DNA from: Zeugodacus cucurbitae
Lineage: Eukaryota > Arthropoda > Insecta > Diptera > Tephritidae
DNA length: 64,000 nt
Direction of reading: 5' to 3'
NCBI RefSeq assembly: GCF_028554725.1
Contig: NC_071668.1
Span: 75,757,719 to 75,821,718, forward strand
Position numbers and translations under genes: made by a program. Below are positions 22,140 to 31,701 of this stretch, in pieces; position 1 is the first letter of the stretch, and each line of letters begins with the position of its first letter. Below the pieces are notes generated by a model. It worked only from the letters and a program-made list of their open reading frames with translations, made no database searches and was not told where the DNA came from.

Positions 22140-23330
22140 AAGTAAGGAAAGGCTAAGTTCGACTGCAGCCGAACATTTTATGCTCTCGCAATTTATTACT
22201 AAATTTTTATTAAGCTAACACACAATTTGACCCATATATTCGGTATAAAGTCCAATAGAAAAACGAAAATCATCATATATGCTGTATAGGTTGAGGTAAT
22301 TTCTGAGCCGATTAAACTCATTTTCATCACCAACATACATTATATCTAAGATTATATGCTCATTTAATTTGGCTAAGATATTTCACATATTAACCGATTT
22401 ATAAGCTATTTTTGAAAATCCTATAACTAGCTATATGAGAGCTAGGGGAAGTTATGACCTGCTTTTAACCATTTATGATACAGAGACACACTATTAGAAG
22501 GAAAAGATTTCCTCTGTATTAAATTAAGATATCTGAGAGATTTACCGAAATTTTCGGTGAAAAATAACCATAAGGCACTGAGTTCTTCCAATTCGATATC
22601 CGGGGCCTTGAAAAGTTATAGTCCGATTTCGACAATTCATTCACAAGTGATGCCACGGATCATATACAGTATTCGTGTAAACTTTTATTTCGCTATCTTC
22701 ATTGGTTCCTAATGTATATCTATAAAGTGAAGGAATCGGATGGAATTCAAAATTGAGTTATATGGGAAGTTGTCGTAGTTGTGAACCGATTTCATCCATT
22801 TTCCACACGTGTCATCAGGTTGTCAAGAAAATGTTACATACCTAATTTTATTGAAATCTGTCGAGTAGTTCCTGATATATGGTTTTTGACCCATAAGTGG
22901 GAGATGCCACGCCCATTTACCATTTTGTAAAAAAATCTGAGTGCAGATTCTTTCTGGTATTTCTTCTGTAAAATTTAGTGTTTCTGACGTGTTAATGAGT
23001 TAACGAACTTTTAGTAATTTTCAACCTAACCTTTGTATGGGAGGTGGGCGTGATTATTATCCGATTTCTTTAATTTTTGGTCTGTATTAAGAAGTGGTAG
23101 TGATAGTAGCTTTCTTGTTTTGCGAGATATGTACAAAAAACCTAGTTGGAGGGCGTGCCACTTCCGCCAAAAAATTACATCCAAATATGCCCCTTCATAG
23201 TGCGATCCTTTGTACCAAATTTTATTTCCATAGCTTTATTAATGGCTTAGTTATGGCACTTTATGGGTTTTCGCCATTTTGTGGGCGTGGCAGTGGTCCG
23301 ATTAGCAACTTAGTTGCGAGAGTATAAAAA
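22140..23330 (+). repeat. interspersed element, TTTTATACTCTCGCA-ended, long copy
   Basis: It starts AGTAAGGAAAGGCTAAGTTC with ACATTTTATGCTCTCGCAA and ends TTGCGAGAGTATAAAA, so its inner ends are inverted repeats. About 1.19 kb, non-coding. Internal blocks such as GACCCATAAGTGGG and CCTTTGTATGGGAGGTGGGC recur in the copies at 44615-45808 and 54265-55373. Confidence 0.7.
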
Positions 23331-23775
23331 AATTGCAAGAATTGGAAGAGTAAGTATAAGAAGAGATCATTAAGGAAGATGCATTATATAGATATCTGTT
23401 TACTTAATCTGTTATCAGACGACAAGAGAGATCACAGTAAGGGCCAAAGCTCTCAACATATCATTGAACTCTGATGTTCCCAAAAACCCGCTGAATAAAA
23501 CCTGATACAATTTATCAACATTGACTGTTGCTACGTCATTCATAGTACTACTAGAGATTCTCAGCAGCAAGGACAAGTCTTTTTTGCCAGCGCTTTGCTT
23601 GGATATATGGAAAGAAAACACTGTATGACTGGTGACATGGTGACTATCGAGTGTTTAGCAATGTGAAAGGAGTATGTTAGAATTATTAATATATGCACTT
23701 CTAACTCAAACAACTTCTGCTATATTCAAATATAGTATGGATAAGCATTTACAAGAAATGTATTTAGTTTTCACT

Positions 23776-24316
23776 TTACCACACATAAATAGTTACTTCA
23801 TGTGTACCATCTGCATTTTGTTCGTTTGTGTGCATTTTGAAAACTGGTACGAAATCTTGTGGTGGTTTATCGCTATGCTCCAATTGTTTTCTAAGTGCGG
23901 TCTGTGTTGCATGGATTATATGAATATTTTCGGCACCGGTTTTTTCATCTTTCTGTTGGATGATTTGTACTCCGTCGTCAGGTGCGTCGTTTAGTTGTGC
24001 TTGTGGTGTGGTACTGCGTGGAGATGCGTTGTGTTTCGTTTGTGGGAGTTGAATTACAACTGGTAATGGTAGAGTTGTTTCAGAATATTCTTGTGTAGGA
24101 TGTGGTGATTCTAGCACTGGTATCTTTATTTTTGCCACACCCACATTCGGAAGACTCTCTAGCGTTACCTCAGCTCCTGCTAACAAATCTGTCTTTGCCA
24201 GCTGTAAAACAAAGCGGGTGGTTATTCTCAATATAAATGTACTTTGTTGTTTGCTACAGCACCTCTAGAGCCAGCGAGACTACCAGCAAACCCCTTACTT
24301 GCCTTAGGCCAGACAT
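23776..24316 (-). CDS. secreted protein, unclassified, Pro/Thr-rich
   Basis: Exons 24263-24316 (MSGLRQVRGLLVVSLALE) and 23776-24201, with a 61-nt phase-0 intron (donor GTGCTG, acceptor TTACAG); about 159 residues. Exon 2 opens LAKTDLLAGAEVTLESLP and continues with VGVAKIKIPVLESP, a Pro/Thr/Gln-rich middle and an end reading HEVTIYVW. No cysteine in the mature chain. It has the window-wide signal-exon design, but I see neither the M-K-Y-V-N-Q core nor the helical-family motif. It sits at the junction between the two families. I do not recognise it. Confidence 0.72.
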
Positions 24317-24460
24317 TAGCTGTATTTCGCGTTTCACTTGTAACGTCTAATGAATAAGATTCACTCGTACTATTGCGTTTAATAATTCAGCTCTGTGATA
24401 CATTTTAAAATCAAATCAATCTAATGCAATATATAGCATGAAAAAATGCCATTTGCTAAG

Positions 24461-24489
24461 GTTGGTATGGTTCAGTGGTAAGAATTCTT
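24461..24489 (+). pseudogene. tRNA-Gly-like 5' fragment
   Basis: GTTGGTATGGTTCAGTGGTA followed by AGAATTCTT resembles the 5' half of a tRNA-Gly, including the A-box region, but there is no anticodon arm or T arm downstream. It is a decayed tRNA or tRNA-derived fragment. Confidence 0.4.
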
Positions 24490-24635
24490 AAAATTAAAAT
24501 TTCAAGCGTTTAATATATACAGTTATTGTTGCTGTTAGAAATAGATACTATATGTATTCTACATCTTTCTTTTCCATACTTTTATTTGAATAAATTTCAC
24601 ATTTTTAATATCGTCCCGTATACTCAGGTTATATT

Positions 24636-24995
24636 TTATTTACTACGTGGTTCTAGAAACTTTTCTAGTTCTTTTGGTGGGTTGAATATGTTGTGCATTT
24701 TAATGCGCACACCATTTGCCTGTATCACCCGATTTGTGTCCATAATTATTCGTTCCTCGTTAAGTTTTTCTTTTTTTATTTGCGGTTTTAGAGAAGTTTC
24801 ATTTGGTTTTGTAGCAACTTGTAATTTTTTTTGCTCTGAGTCTGATTTGCCAAAGTTCTGTCCTTTCGTGGCTATTAACTGAAAATTGTAGCGTTAAGAA
24901 GCTGTATTCTAAAATTTCAAAGGTATAAATTAGAACTTGTATCTAACCTGTGTAGACAGCAAGACTGCCACCAATGTTATTATGTGTTTTCGCAT
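24636..24995 (-). CDS. small secreted basic protein, possible divergent MKYVNQP relative
   Basis: Exons 24948-24995 (MRKHIITLVAVLLSTQ) and 24636-24878, with a 69-nt phase-0 intron (acceptor TTTTCAG); 96 residues. Exon 2 opens LIATKGQNFGKSDSEQKK, and the mature chain is Lys/Glu-rich and ends KFLEPRSK. The segment KMHNIFNPPKEL can be aligned with TMKYVNQPVMEL of the 37776 gene (shared M, P, E and L, and the hydrophobic position). The upstream flank (25145-25410) is plainly duplicated upstream of the 25627 and 27441 genes, which supports common descent with that group. A minus-strand TATA lies near 25030-25045. Function unknown. Confidence 0.72.
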
Positions 24996-25144
24996 TATCG
25001 CACTGAACTGCTACAACTATTGCCGAGCGCTTTATATATTTATATATTTTGCGAAATTCATGGTAAAATTCTTAATTTCATTTCATAGTTTTAATTTTCT
25101 CGAATGTTTTATATTGCATAATGTATGGCTTTGATTATTACTCT

Positions 25145-25410
25145 CTCTCCGTGTACAATTGAGGGCGCTGTATTTTTGAGGAATACAAATTTTGATCGAT
25201 AAACTTTGAGACCAATGTTTGCAGCTCGCTTGCAAATGGAAATGCAAATCAAATCGTTAAAAACTTGTGTTTTTATAGTAATGTGGCAAGTTCTTAATTT
25301 ATCCTGTGTCGACACATTTATTTCAATTCTCTATTTCGGCGCCATAAATTATAACCGAATTTGAGTTTTTACTACTACTGATTACAAAGTACCCTAACCT
25401 CATGAGCCTT
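25145..25410. promoter_or_regulatory. duplicated upstream block, copy 1
   Basis: It contains GTACAATTGAGGG, GCTCGCTTGCAAATGG, the perfect 10-bp palindrome GTGTCGACAC and CAATTCTCTATTTCGGC in the same order as at 26336-26560 and, shortened, at 27810-28010. Retention of these words while neighbouring sequence drifted marks a candidate regulatory region, or simply recent duplication. Confidence 0.4.
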
Positions 25411-25533
25411 TCCAGAGTATGTTGTCTGCCCTGCACAACAATTCAGATAACACCGAATTTCATTTTAAATTTCTTAATATGTTTATTTAGCATTTACATT
25501 ATTTTCAGTTACATTAAATTTTAAATTTAACCT

Positions 25534-25626
25534 TTAATAACCACTGGGGGTATCGTCAACTGGCTCAAATGGTGTTTTCGTGCAAAATACTCCCATGGTT
25601 ATCTGGTCTACATCTAGATTAGAAAA
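25534..25626 (-). pseudogene. untranslated relic of an ancestral C-terminus
   Basis: Directly after the stop of the 25627 gene the same frame reads FSNLDVDQITMGVFCTKTPF, then EPVDDTPSGY and a second stop. It aligns with open frames at 26690-26808 and 28115-28243, so the stop at 25627 is a derived truncation. Confidence 0.6.
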
Positions 25627-26133
25627 TTATGGTTCTGGTGTTGTTATTGGTGCTTCGTATTGTGGATCAAAAAATGTGTCCGGAAGTGGTTTTCTTGGTG
25701 GTGGTAAGCCTTCTTGTGAGTAGGTTGTTGGTATATCCATACCTTGTGAGTCTGGCGGTGGTTCGAAATAATCCTCTTGTACTTCTGTTTGTGGATCATA
25801 AAATGTGTCAGGAAGTGGTTTTCTTGGTGGTGGTAAGCCTTCTTGTGAATAGGTAGTTGGTATATCCATACCTTGTGAGTCTGGTGGTGGTTCGAAATAG
25901 TCATCTTGTGCATCTGATGATTTTGATGATTTATTTTCCTCTGATTTATCTTCTTTATTTGGATTTTTACCAAATACCAAGTTGGGTTGGTTAACATATT
26001 TCATTTTTGCATTAAATTCGGCAACTACTAACTGGAAAGAGAATGGATTTAAACTTAACTTCTAGGTAACTATGTTATCTACCTGAACAGCAAGCATGGC
26101 TACAAGCAAAATTATAATGTTCTTCTGCATCAT
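25627..26133 (-). CDS. secreted MKYVNQP-core protein with Pro-rich tandem repeat
   Basis: Exons 26083-26133 (MMQKNIIILLVAMLAVQ) and 25627-26031, with a 51-nt phase-0 intron; about 151 residues. Exon 2 opens LVVAEFNAKMKYVNQPNLVF, carrying the core motif just after the signal. An acidic Ser-rich stretch follows, and then two 43-residue repeats built on DYFEPPPDSQGMDIPTTYSQ and EGLPPPRKPLPDTF, differing at few positions. The tail ends EAPITTPEP. TATA (26218-26223) and a TCAGT initiator (near 26187) match those of the 27441, 28868 and 35045 genes. Unrecognised family; an extracellular proline-rich protein. Confidence 0.8.
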
Positions 26134-26182
26134 TAATCAATCGTTTGTTTTTGATTCCTTAGTAATTGTGTAAAACTGTGAT

Positions 26183-26223
26183 GCACTGATACTGAGAAAC
26201 AATTCCCATTTCGAGCTTTTTAT
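26183..26223 (-). promoter_or_regulatory. core promoter: TATA plus TCAGT initiator
   Basis: On the minus strand TATAAAA (26218-26223) is followed about 35 nt later by CAGTATCAGTGCATCAC. The same pair occurs upstream of the genes at 27441, 28868 and 35045. TCAGT is the usual arthropod initiator. Confidence 0.65.
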
Positions 26224-26335
26224 ATATTTTGCGTGTAGTAGAAGAGTTTATGGCAGTTTCCTTAATAGTAATAATTTGTAATTTTATATAAAACCGTTAA
26301 AATTAAATATGTTTCATCACGCTAGATCACTAATG

Positions 26336-26560
26336 ATCCATGTACAATTGAGGGGGTACTATATACGTATATTAGACAAATGTTTTGCAGTTCGCTTGCA
26401 AATGGTGGTTTCATCATTAGGCCATAAATCAAACCATTAAGAACTGTATAATGTGTGCATTTTTCCCTGTGTCGACACACTTATTACAATTCTCTACTTC
26501 GGCAACGCTGATTACAACATACCGTAACCGTAAGAATCTGTCCAGAGTATGACATCTCCT
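26336..26560. promoter_or_regulatory. duplicated upstream block, copy 2
   Basis: It shares GTACAATTGAGGG, GTTCGCTTGCAAATGG, GTGTCGACAC and CAATTCTCTACTTCGGC with the block at 25145-25410, then runs into the conserved TGTCCAGAGTATG segment at the 3' side of the next gene unit. Confidence 0.4.
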
Positions 26561-26689
26561 CAAAATATCATTGTTTTATAAACAAATTTTCTTTTAAATT
26601 GTTTAATAAGTTTTTTTTTTTTTGCATTTACATATTTTCAGCATTAAATTTTAAATTTTAAGCCTCATATTTTTTACATTTCTACGTTT

Positions 26690-26808
26690 TTAATATCCAC
26701 TGTTGGATTCGCCAAATGGTTCCAATGATGTTTCTGGATAAAATACTCTCATAGCTATCGAATCTACATCTAGATCGGTGGACTCTGATTGTTCCAGGTT
26801 GTGGTAGC
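26690..26808 (-). pseudogene. orphan C-terminal coding block of the micropeptide gene unit
   Basis: Minus-strand frame GYHNLEQSESTDLDVDSIAM, then RVFYPETSLEPFGESNSGY and a stop. It is homologous to 28115-28243 and to the relic 25534-25626. About 630 bp of unrelated sequence separates it from the short exon 2 at 27441-27503. It is either a relic of the old 3' coding end or an unproven third exon. Confidence 0.5.
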
Positions 26809-27440
26809 CCTAAGTATTGTTAAAAACAAGATGAAAGCAAATGCATTACATGGAATCGAATTTGTTTCGAAGTATATCAAGACTCTTGTCCAATATACCA
26901 CTTATAACTAATTTATATAATATATGTATATACAGCAGTGATGACGTTGATAGTATATGAATGCACTTCTGATTTCAAGAATTTTTCAATAATATAAGGC
27001 AAATGGTAATAGGTTATCGAGTTCAGTTGGTTATGCGGAAACGACTTTCATGTCATATTATGTTCTAACCAAATTCGGAGATATTAGGGGTGTTGAAAAT
27101 ATGTTCACATCTCAAATATATATTTTTCGTCTTTCGTCTTCTTTGGAAAACTTATAGCGGATTTTGATGAAGGAATTTTGATTAAGGTATAAAAGAATTA
27201 TGGAAAATTGGATCCCAATTTTTTTAGAAGCACTTCCAGTCTTACTAAACCTTTCATTGAACCTCATATACATATCATTTGCCGAGAGGCAACCCGTATA
27301 TCGTTTCATAATTCAAAGAGGATACCAACGCTTCAGACAATATTTCGTAAAACGTTTATTTTGCATTTTATTATTACAATTACATTTTATTATTATAATT
27401 ACATTGCACTTTAAGTTCTCTTTCAAATTGTTCAACAAAT

Positions 27441-27602
27441 TCAGCCCCAATTCGGTTCTATTGGTGGTGACCCCCAACGAGACCTACGTTGCGCAGCTAC
27501 CAGCTGGAAAGAGAAGGGCTTTAAACGGTACTTTTAAATAATAAAGTTATCTACCTGAATAGCCAACACGGCTATAAGCAAAACCAACATTTGCTTCTGC
27601 AT
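27441..27602 (-). CDS. micropeptide precursor, mature peptide with W-x8-W and C-terminal WG
   Basis: Exons 27555-27602 (MQKQMLVLLIAVLAIQ) and 27441-27503 (LVAAQRRSRWGSPPIEPNWG, then TGA), with a 51-nt phase-0 intron; 36 residues in all. Cleavage after LVAA would release a 16-residue peptide with N-terminal Gln (able to form pyroglutamate) and C-terminal Gly (able to be amidated to Trp-NH2). Two Trp are separated by exactly eight residues. LxAAQxRSR matches the start of exon 2 of the 35045 gene, so this is a shortened member of that family. TATA (27691-27696), initiator and downstream AATAAA are present. Coding status rests on a very short frame, but its tandem copy at 28868-29032 keeps the same design. 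Confidence 0.62.
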
Positions 27603-27656
27603 TATTATTCGATATTTTGTTTCAGGTTCTTTAGTAACTGTGCAAAGCTGTGATGC

Positions 27657-27696
27657 ACTGATACTGCGAAACAGGTCCCTTATTGAGCTTTTTATA
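27657..27696 (-). promoter_or_regulatory. core promoter: TATA plus TCAGT initiator
   Basis: Minus-strand TATAAA (27691-27696) with ATCAGTGCATCAC about 35 nt downstream, as in the three sister genes. Confidence 0.6.
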
Positions 27697-28114
27697 TATT
27701 TCGCATATTGTAGAAGAATTTATGGCAGTTTCCTTAATATTAATAATTTGTATTTTTATATAAAACCGTTAAAATTAAATATGTTTCATCACGGTAGATC
27801 ACTAATGATCCATGTACAATTGAGGGGGCATTAAATACGTTTTCTGTGGTTTCATCAATAGGCAATTAAATCAAATCAAATCGTTAAGAACTTTATAATG
27901 TGTGCATTATGCCCTGTGTCTACACACTTATTACAATTCTCTACTTCGGAAGCGCTGATTACAGCATACCGTAACCGTAAGAGTGTGTCCATGACACCTG
28001 CCCAAAATATCATTTCAGTCGACACCAAATTTTCTTTTAAATTATTTAATATTTTCATTTACATATTTTTCAGCATTAAATTTTAAACTACATAGTTGTT
28101 ACATTTCTTCGTTT

Positions 28115-28243
28115 TTAATATTCACTGGGGGGTTCGCTAAATGGTTCAAATGGTGTTTCCATGTAAAATACTCTCATAGCTATCGGGTCTACATCTAGAT
28201 TGGGGAATTCTGGATCTAGAAATGGTTGTTCTAGTTGTGATAG
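28115..28243 (-). pseudogene. orphan C-terminal coding block, second copy
   Basis: Open minus-strand frame LSQLEQPFLDPEFPNLDVDP, then IAMRVFYMETPFEPFSEPPS, then EY and a stop. It is homologous to 26690-26808 but one base shorter near its start. It is separated from the short exon 2 of the 28868 gene by about 620 bp that includes a hairpin. Confidence 0.5.
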
Positions 28244-28375
28244 CGCTATGTAGGGTTAAAAGCAAGATGAAATAAAATGCATTACATGGAATTGAATTTG
28301 TTTCAAAGTATAACAAGACTTTTGTTCAATATTAAAGGTATAACTAATTTATATAATATATATACATGTGTGATG

Positions 28376-28457
28376 AGAAGAATCTATGGTTGTGAAACAA
28401 GTGCATTAATATACTATCAAATATTAATGCACTTATTTCGCAACCATAGATTCTTCT
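28376..28457. repeat. near-perfect 37-bp inverted repeat (hairpin)
   Basis: Left arm 28376-28412, loop of 8 nt (ACTATCAA), right arm 28421-28457. The arms match at 35 of 37 positions. The tandem copy of this region near 26940-26990 has a recognisable counterpart of the right arm (AATGCACTT) but no left arm. Confidence 0.85.
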
Positions 28458-28867
28458 AAGTAATATAAGGCAAATGGTGGGTTATCGAGATCAGTTGGTT
28501 ATGCGGAAATGATTTTCATGTCATATTATGTTCTAACCAAATTCGGAGATTTTAAGGGTTTAGCAAATATGTTCAACCTCATATGTGTATATATTCTTCG
28601 TCGTACCTGAGGAAATTTCTGAATCTGAGATATGAAATTTCTTTGGAATACTTATAGCGGATTTTGATGAAGGAGACGCATATGAAAGAATTATGGAAAA
28701 TTGGATCCAGGCTTTCTAAATCTTTCGCTGAGCGGTAACTCGTATATCGTTTCATAATTCAAAGAGGAGACGAACGCTTCAGTTAGCAATACTCTAAACG
28801 TTTATTTTGCATTTTATTATTACAATTACATTGCACTTTAAATTTTCTTTCAAATTGTTCAACAAAT

Positions 28868-29032
28868 TCAGCCCCAATGGCCTACTGGTGGTGGTGGGGC
28901 TCCCCTACCAATAGGAAATTGCGCAGCTACGAACTGAAAACAGAAGGGCTTTAAACGGAACTTTTAAATAATAAAGTTGTCTACCTGAATAGCCAACACG
29001 GCTATAAGCAAAACCAACATTTGCTTCTGCAT
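28868..29032 (-). CDS. micropeptide precursor, Pro-rich, C-terminal WG
   Basis: Exons 28985-29032 (MQKQMLVLLIAVLAIQ, identical to the neighbour) and 28868-28933, with a 51-nt phase-0 intron; 37 residues. Exon 2 reads FVAA then QFPIGRGAPPPPVGHWG and stops. Predicted cleavage after FVAA gives a 17-residue peptide starting with Gln and ending Trp-Gly, rich in proline. It is a tandem copy of the 27441 gene at an offset of 1,430 bp. The signal exon is unchanged while the mature peptide has diverged strongly, the pattern expected of diversifying secreted peptides. The first Trp of the neighbour is replaced here. Confidence 0.6.
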
Positions 29033-29086
29033 TATTATTCGATATTTTGTTGCAGGTTCTTTAGTAACTGTGTAAAGCTGTGATGC

Positions 29087-29126
29087 ACTGATACTGGGAA
29101 ACAGATCCCTTATTGTGCATTTTATA
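29087..29126 (-). promoter_or_regulatory. core promoter: TATA plus TCAGT initiator
   Basis: Minus-strand CATATAAAA (TATAAA at 29121-29126) and ATCAGTGCATCAC downstream, as in the sister genes. Confidence 0.6.
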
Positions 29127-30177
29127 TGCTTTACGTATTACATATCTCGTAGAAGAGTTTATGGCAAATTTCTTAATTTAATTTCACAGTTAAAATGTAA
29201 TTTTCTCAACACGGTAAATTAATGATATTAATAATATTTTGTTGAGGTTCATATTGCAAACGGCTGACAATTTTTGAACTTTACAATCACAACGTATACC
29301 TTCCGAATAATGTTTAAGGGCTAAAGCAAGACCAAACACGATGGACATAAAATTTAACTGAATTTTTTATAAAGTATAATAAAACTCTTGTAATAATATT
29401 GCGCTCTTAATTTATTTATAGGTTAACCGTACTGATGAGGGTAAAGTTATATAATTGCAAATCTAATTACAAGATTTTTTCTTAACCCTTAATAATCTTT
29501 CTTTCTTTAATAGCAATTTCATCTCAGTAAAATAGTTAGTGGCTTATAAGACCATATATTGATCTGCGTCTAAATATTATTTGTCGAGTGTCAAACCTTC
29601 TTTTGTTCCATAACTCTCAGTGTTCTAAATGCATACTACCACTAAACGGTACGGTTTTTCTCTGTAGTCAATGACAAACTAGCGTGGAGGACTCTATCTT
29701 ATGTTTCATTGTTTTAAACTTATTACTAATTGTATATATAAATTAGTGATAGTTACGAAATGAACGATCTCTGATAACCATCGACTAGGGACAGTAGCAC
29801 TAAAGTTCAGAAATTAAGTAAGTCTTCTTAAGTTAGTAATTTGCACATAGTATTTATAAAATAAGAAGGCACTGTATTTAACCATAGTTTAGGTATCCAT
29901 CATATCCGTTTTGTCTATTTTCAATCAATTCAAATATTTTATCTTAATACATATATAAAAATCCAGTGTCCGTGTGTATGTTCCGAATGAACTCAAAAAC
30001 GAGTCAACTGATATTTATGAAAGTTGGCATATATGTACATGTAATTTGGTCCAATTTAGATAATAGGATAGTTATTATTCAAATTAATCGTCTCCAGAAT
30101 TAATAATTAACAGTTTGTTTTACTTCTAATTTACAGTTACATATGTAAGTAAATAATAGGTTAGGTATAATAAATAG

Positions 30178-30534
30178 GTTTTGCGCAAGATTTATGGTCC
30201 TCAGAACATTGGCAACGGCGAATACCGCAGACGATGGAACGATGAGCTGTACGATTTATACGACGACATTGACATAGTTCAGCGAATAAAAAGACAGCGG
30301 CTACGCTGGCTAGGTCATGTTGTACGGATGGAAGAAAACACTCCAGCTCTGAAAGTATTCGATGCAGTACCCGCTGGAGGAAGCCGCGGAAGAGGACGAC
30401 CTTCACTCCGGTGGAAAGACCAAGTGCAAAGTGACCTGGCTTCACTTGGTGTTTCCAGTTGGCGCCAAAAAGCAAAAAGGAGGAATGAGTGGCGCGCTCT
30501 GGTGGATTCGGCTATAATCGCTTAAAGCGGTTCC
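30178..30534 (+). mobile_element. LINE 3' fragment
   Basis: Open plus-strand frame of about 114 residues: KIYGPQNIGNGEYRRRWNDE, RLRWLGHVVRMEENTPALK, PAGGSRGRGRPSLRWKDQV. This is the best preserved of the four LINE tails, ending at the family 3' end (ATTCGGCTATAATCGCTTAA) and followed by a TA microsatellite (30543-30562). Confidence 0.8.
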
Positions 30535-30877
30535 TACGCCAAATATATATATATATATATGTAAGTAAATATAATATAAAACAAAATTGCTGTTCGTTAG
30601 TCTCGCAAAAAGTCGAGAACGGCAAAACCGATTTGACTAATTTTAATCTTGAAATATTCGTGGAAGCCCAGGAAAAGATTAGAGAGTGAGTAAATATGGA
30701 AACATTGCGAGGGAGATAATAATAAGAGAATTTTATTCGAGTAGACAAGAATAATATAAAAAGAGAAAACAAAAAAATAATATTTTGAAGGTTGTCATTG
30801 TTGCTTTGTTAAAATATTTTTGTTATTGTTCAATTGTATAAGGGTGTGTCGATAGCCCAAAAACAATTTGTAACAAA

Positions 30878-30990
30878 TATGGAAAGGCTATGTTCGGGTC
30901 CAACCGAATATTTTATACTCTCGCAATTTATTGTTGTAATTTTATTAAGATAACATACAATTCGATGATGAATAAATGATAAATGACTGA
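30878..30990 (+). repeat. fragment of the TTTTATACTCTCGCA element
   Basis: GGAAAGGCTATGTTCGGGTC and ATTTTATACTCTCGCAATTT match the left end of the longer copies; truncated on the right. Confidence 0.65.
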
Positions 30991-31701
30991 TTGAATGACC
31001 TATATTGGTGGTAAAAAAAAGATATCGATGATCTTAATGCGACAATTTAGAATTTCGGTCCAGGAGAGTTGACACAGCTACAAACCAGGATGACGTAGTC
31101 AATTATCCCAAACTGTTTAAAATTGCCTGTGCTATCACCACTCACTTTGCAATTAAAAGTAGTGTGGGTTGTCATCATGCTGCGTAACATAAATCGATCT
31201 CGAGTAATCAATATCGTCGCCGAAGCCAAGATAGGACCAACTAAATTTAATATATACCTTAGCCACAAAAACGTGTGGCCGGGTCTGCTAGTAATATTAT
31301 ATATTATTTGACATCCAGAGTCAATGTGGCTTTAAACATACAAATATCAGAATTTTGGTCGTTTGGAAACATCTATTTTTTAAATGTTAATGTCTAGAAC
31401 TCTATTTCTTGATTTGGTTTGTTATTAGATGCTGATATGGGCGTTATCTCCCATCAGTTGCCGATATATGTATGTTTGTTCAAAAATTGCGCTGGTTCGT
31501 ATATTCGTTTCAATGTTTCTAATGTTGACTATAATTTAGATTTTACTTCTTGATCAGATTTCAATACCTTGGGATTGTGAACTGGGTACTGCTTCGTGCT
31601 TTGCTCGCGGTGATAGGTCTGGGGCTGTTTCTAAACGAAAAGAGGTGTTGGTAATGGAATTTCTGAATTCGGCAATATGTCTGTATCTGTTTCCGTATGG
31701 G

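Larger units (their letters stand above)
29942..31291 (+). mobile_element. Helitron-like element with nested insertions
   Basis: It starts TCTTAATACATATATAAAAA, then AGTGTCCGTGTGTATG, a typical Helitron 5' end, and finishes ACGTGTGGCCGGGTCTGCTAG followed by T. The interior holds the LINE fragment at 30178-30534, a TA microsatellite and a piece of the TTTTATACTCTCGCA element. Removing it makes the distance between flanking genes match that in the duplicated block at 36.5-38.4 kb. Confidence 0.55.

Noticed and set aside
23415..23621. Minus-strand frame of 68 codons (MFSFHISKQ...)
   Set aside because: No signal exon, no motif of any family in the window, and it abuts an interspersed repeat.
27441..27503. 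Naming the micropeptide gene sex peptide or a MIP gene
   Set aside because: Only the W-x8-W spacing and the WG end agree. There is no cysteine loop, no repeated MIP peptides and no sequence similarity beyond that, so no gene symbol is given.
26690..28243. Joining the orphan C-terminal blocks as third exons of the micropeptide genes
   Set aside because: No donor in the short exon 2 gives a frame-keeping join to the blocks (the GTAGGC in the 28868 gene does not fit the phase), and polyadenylation signals lie between them.
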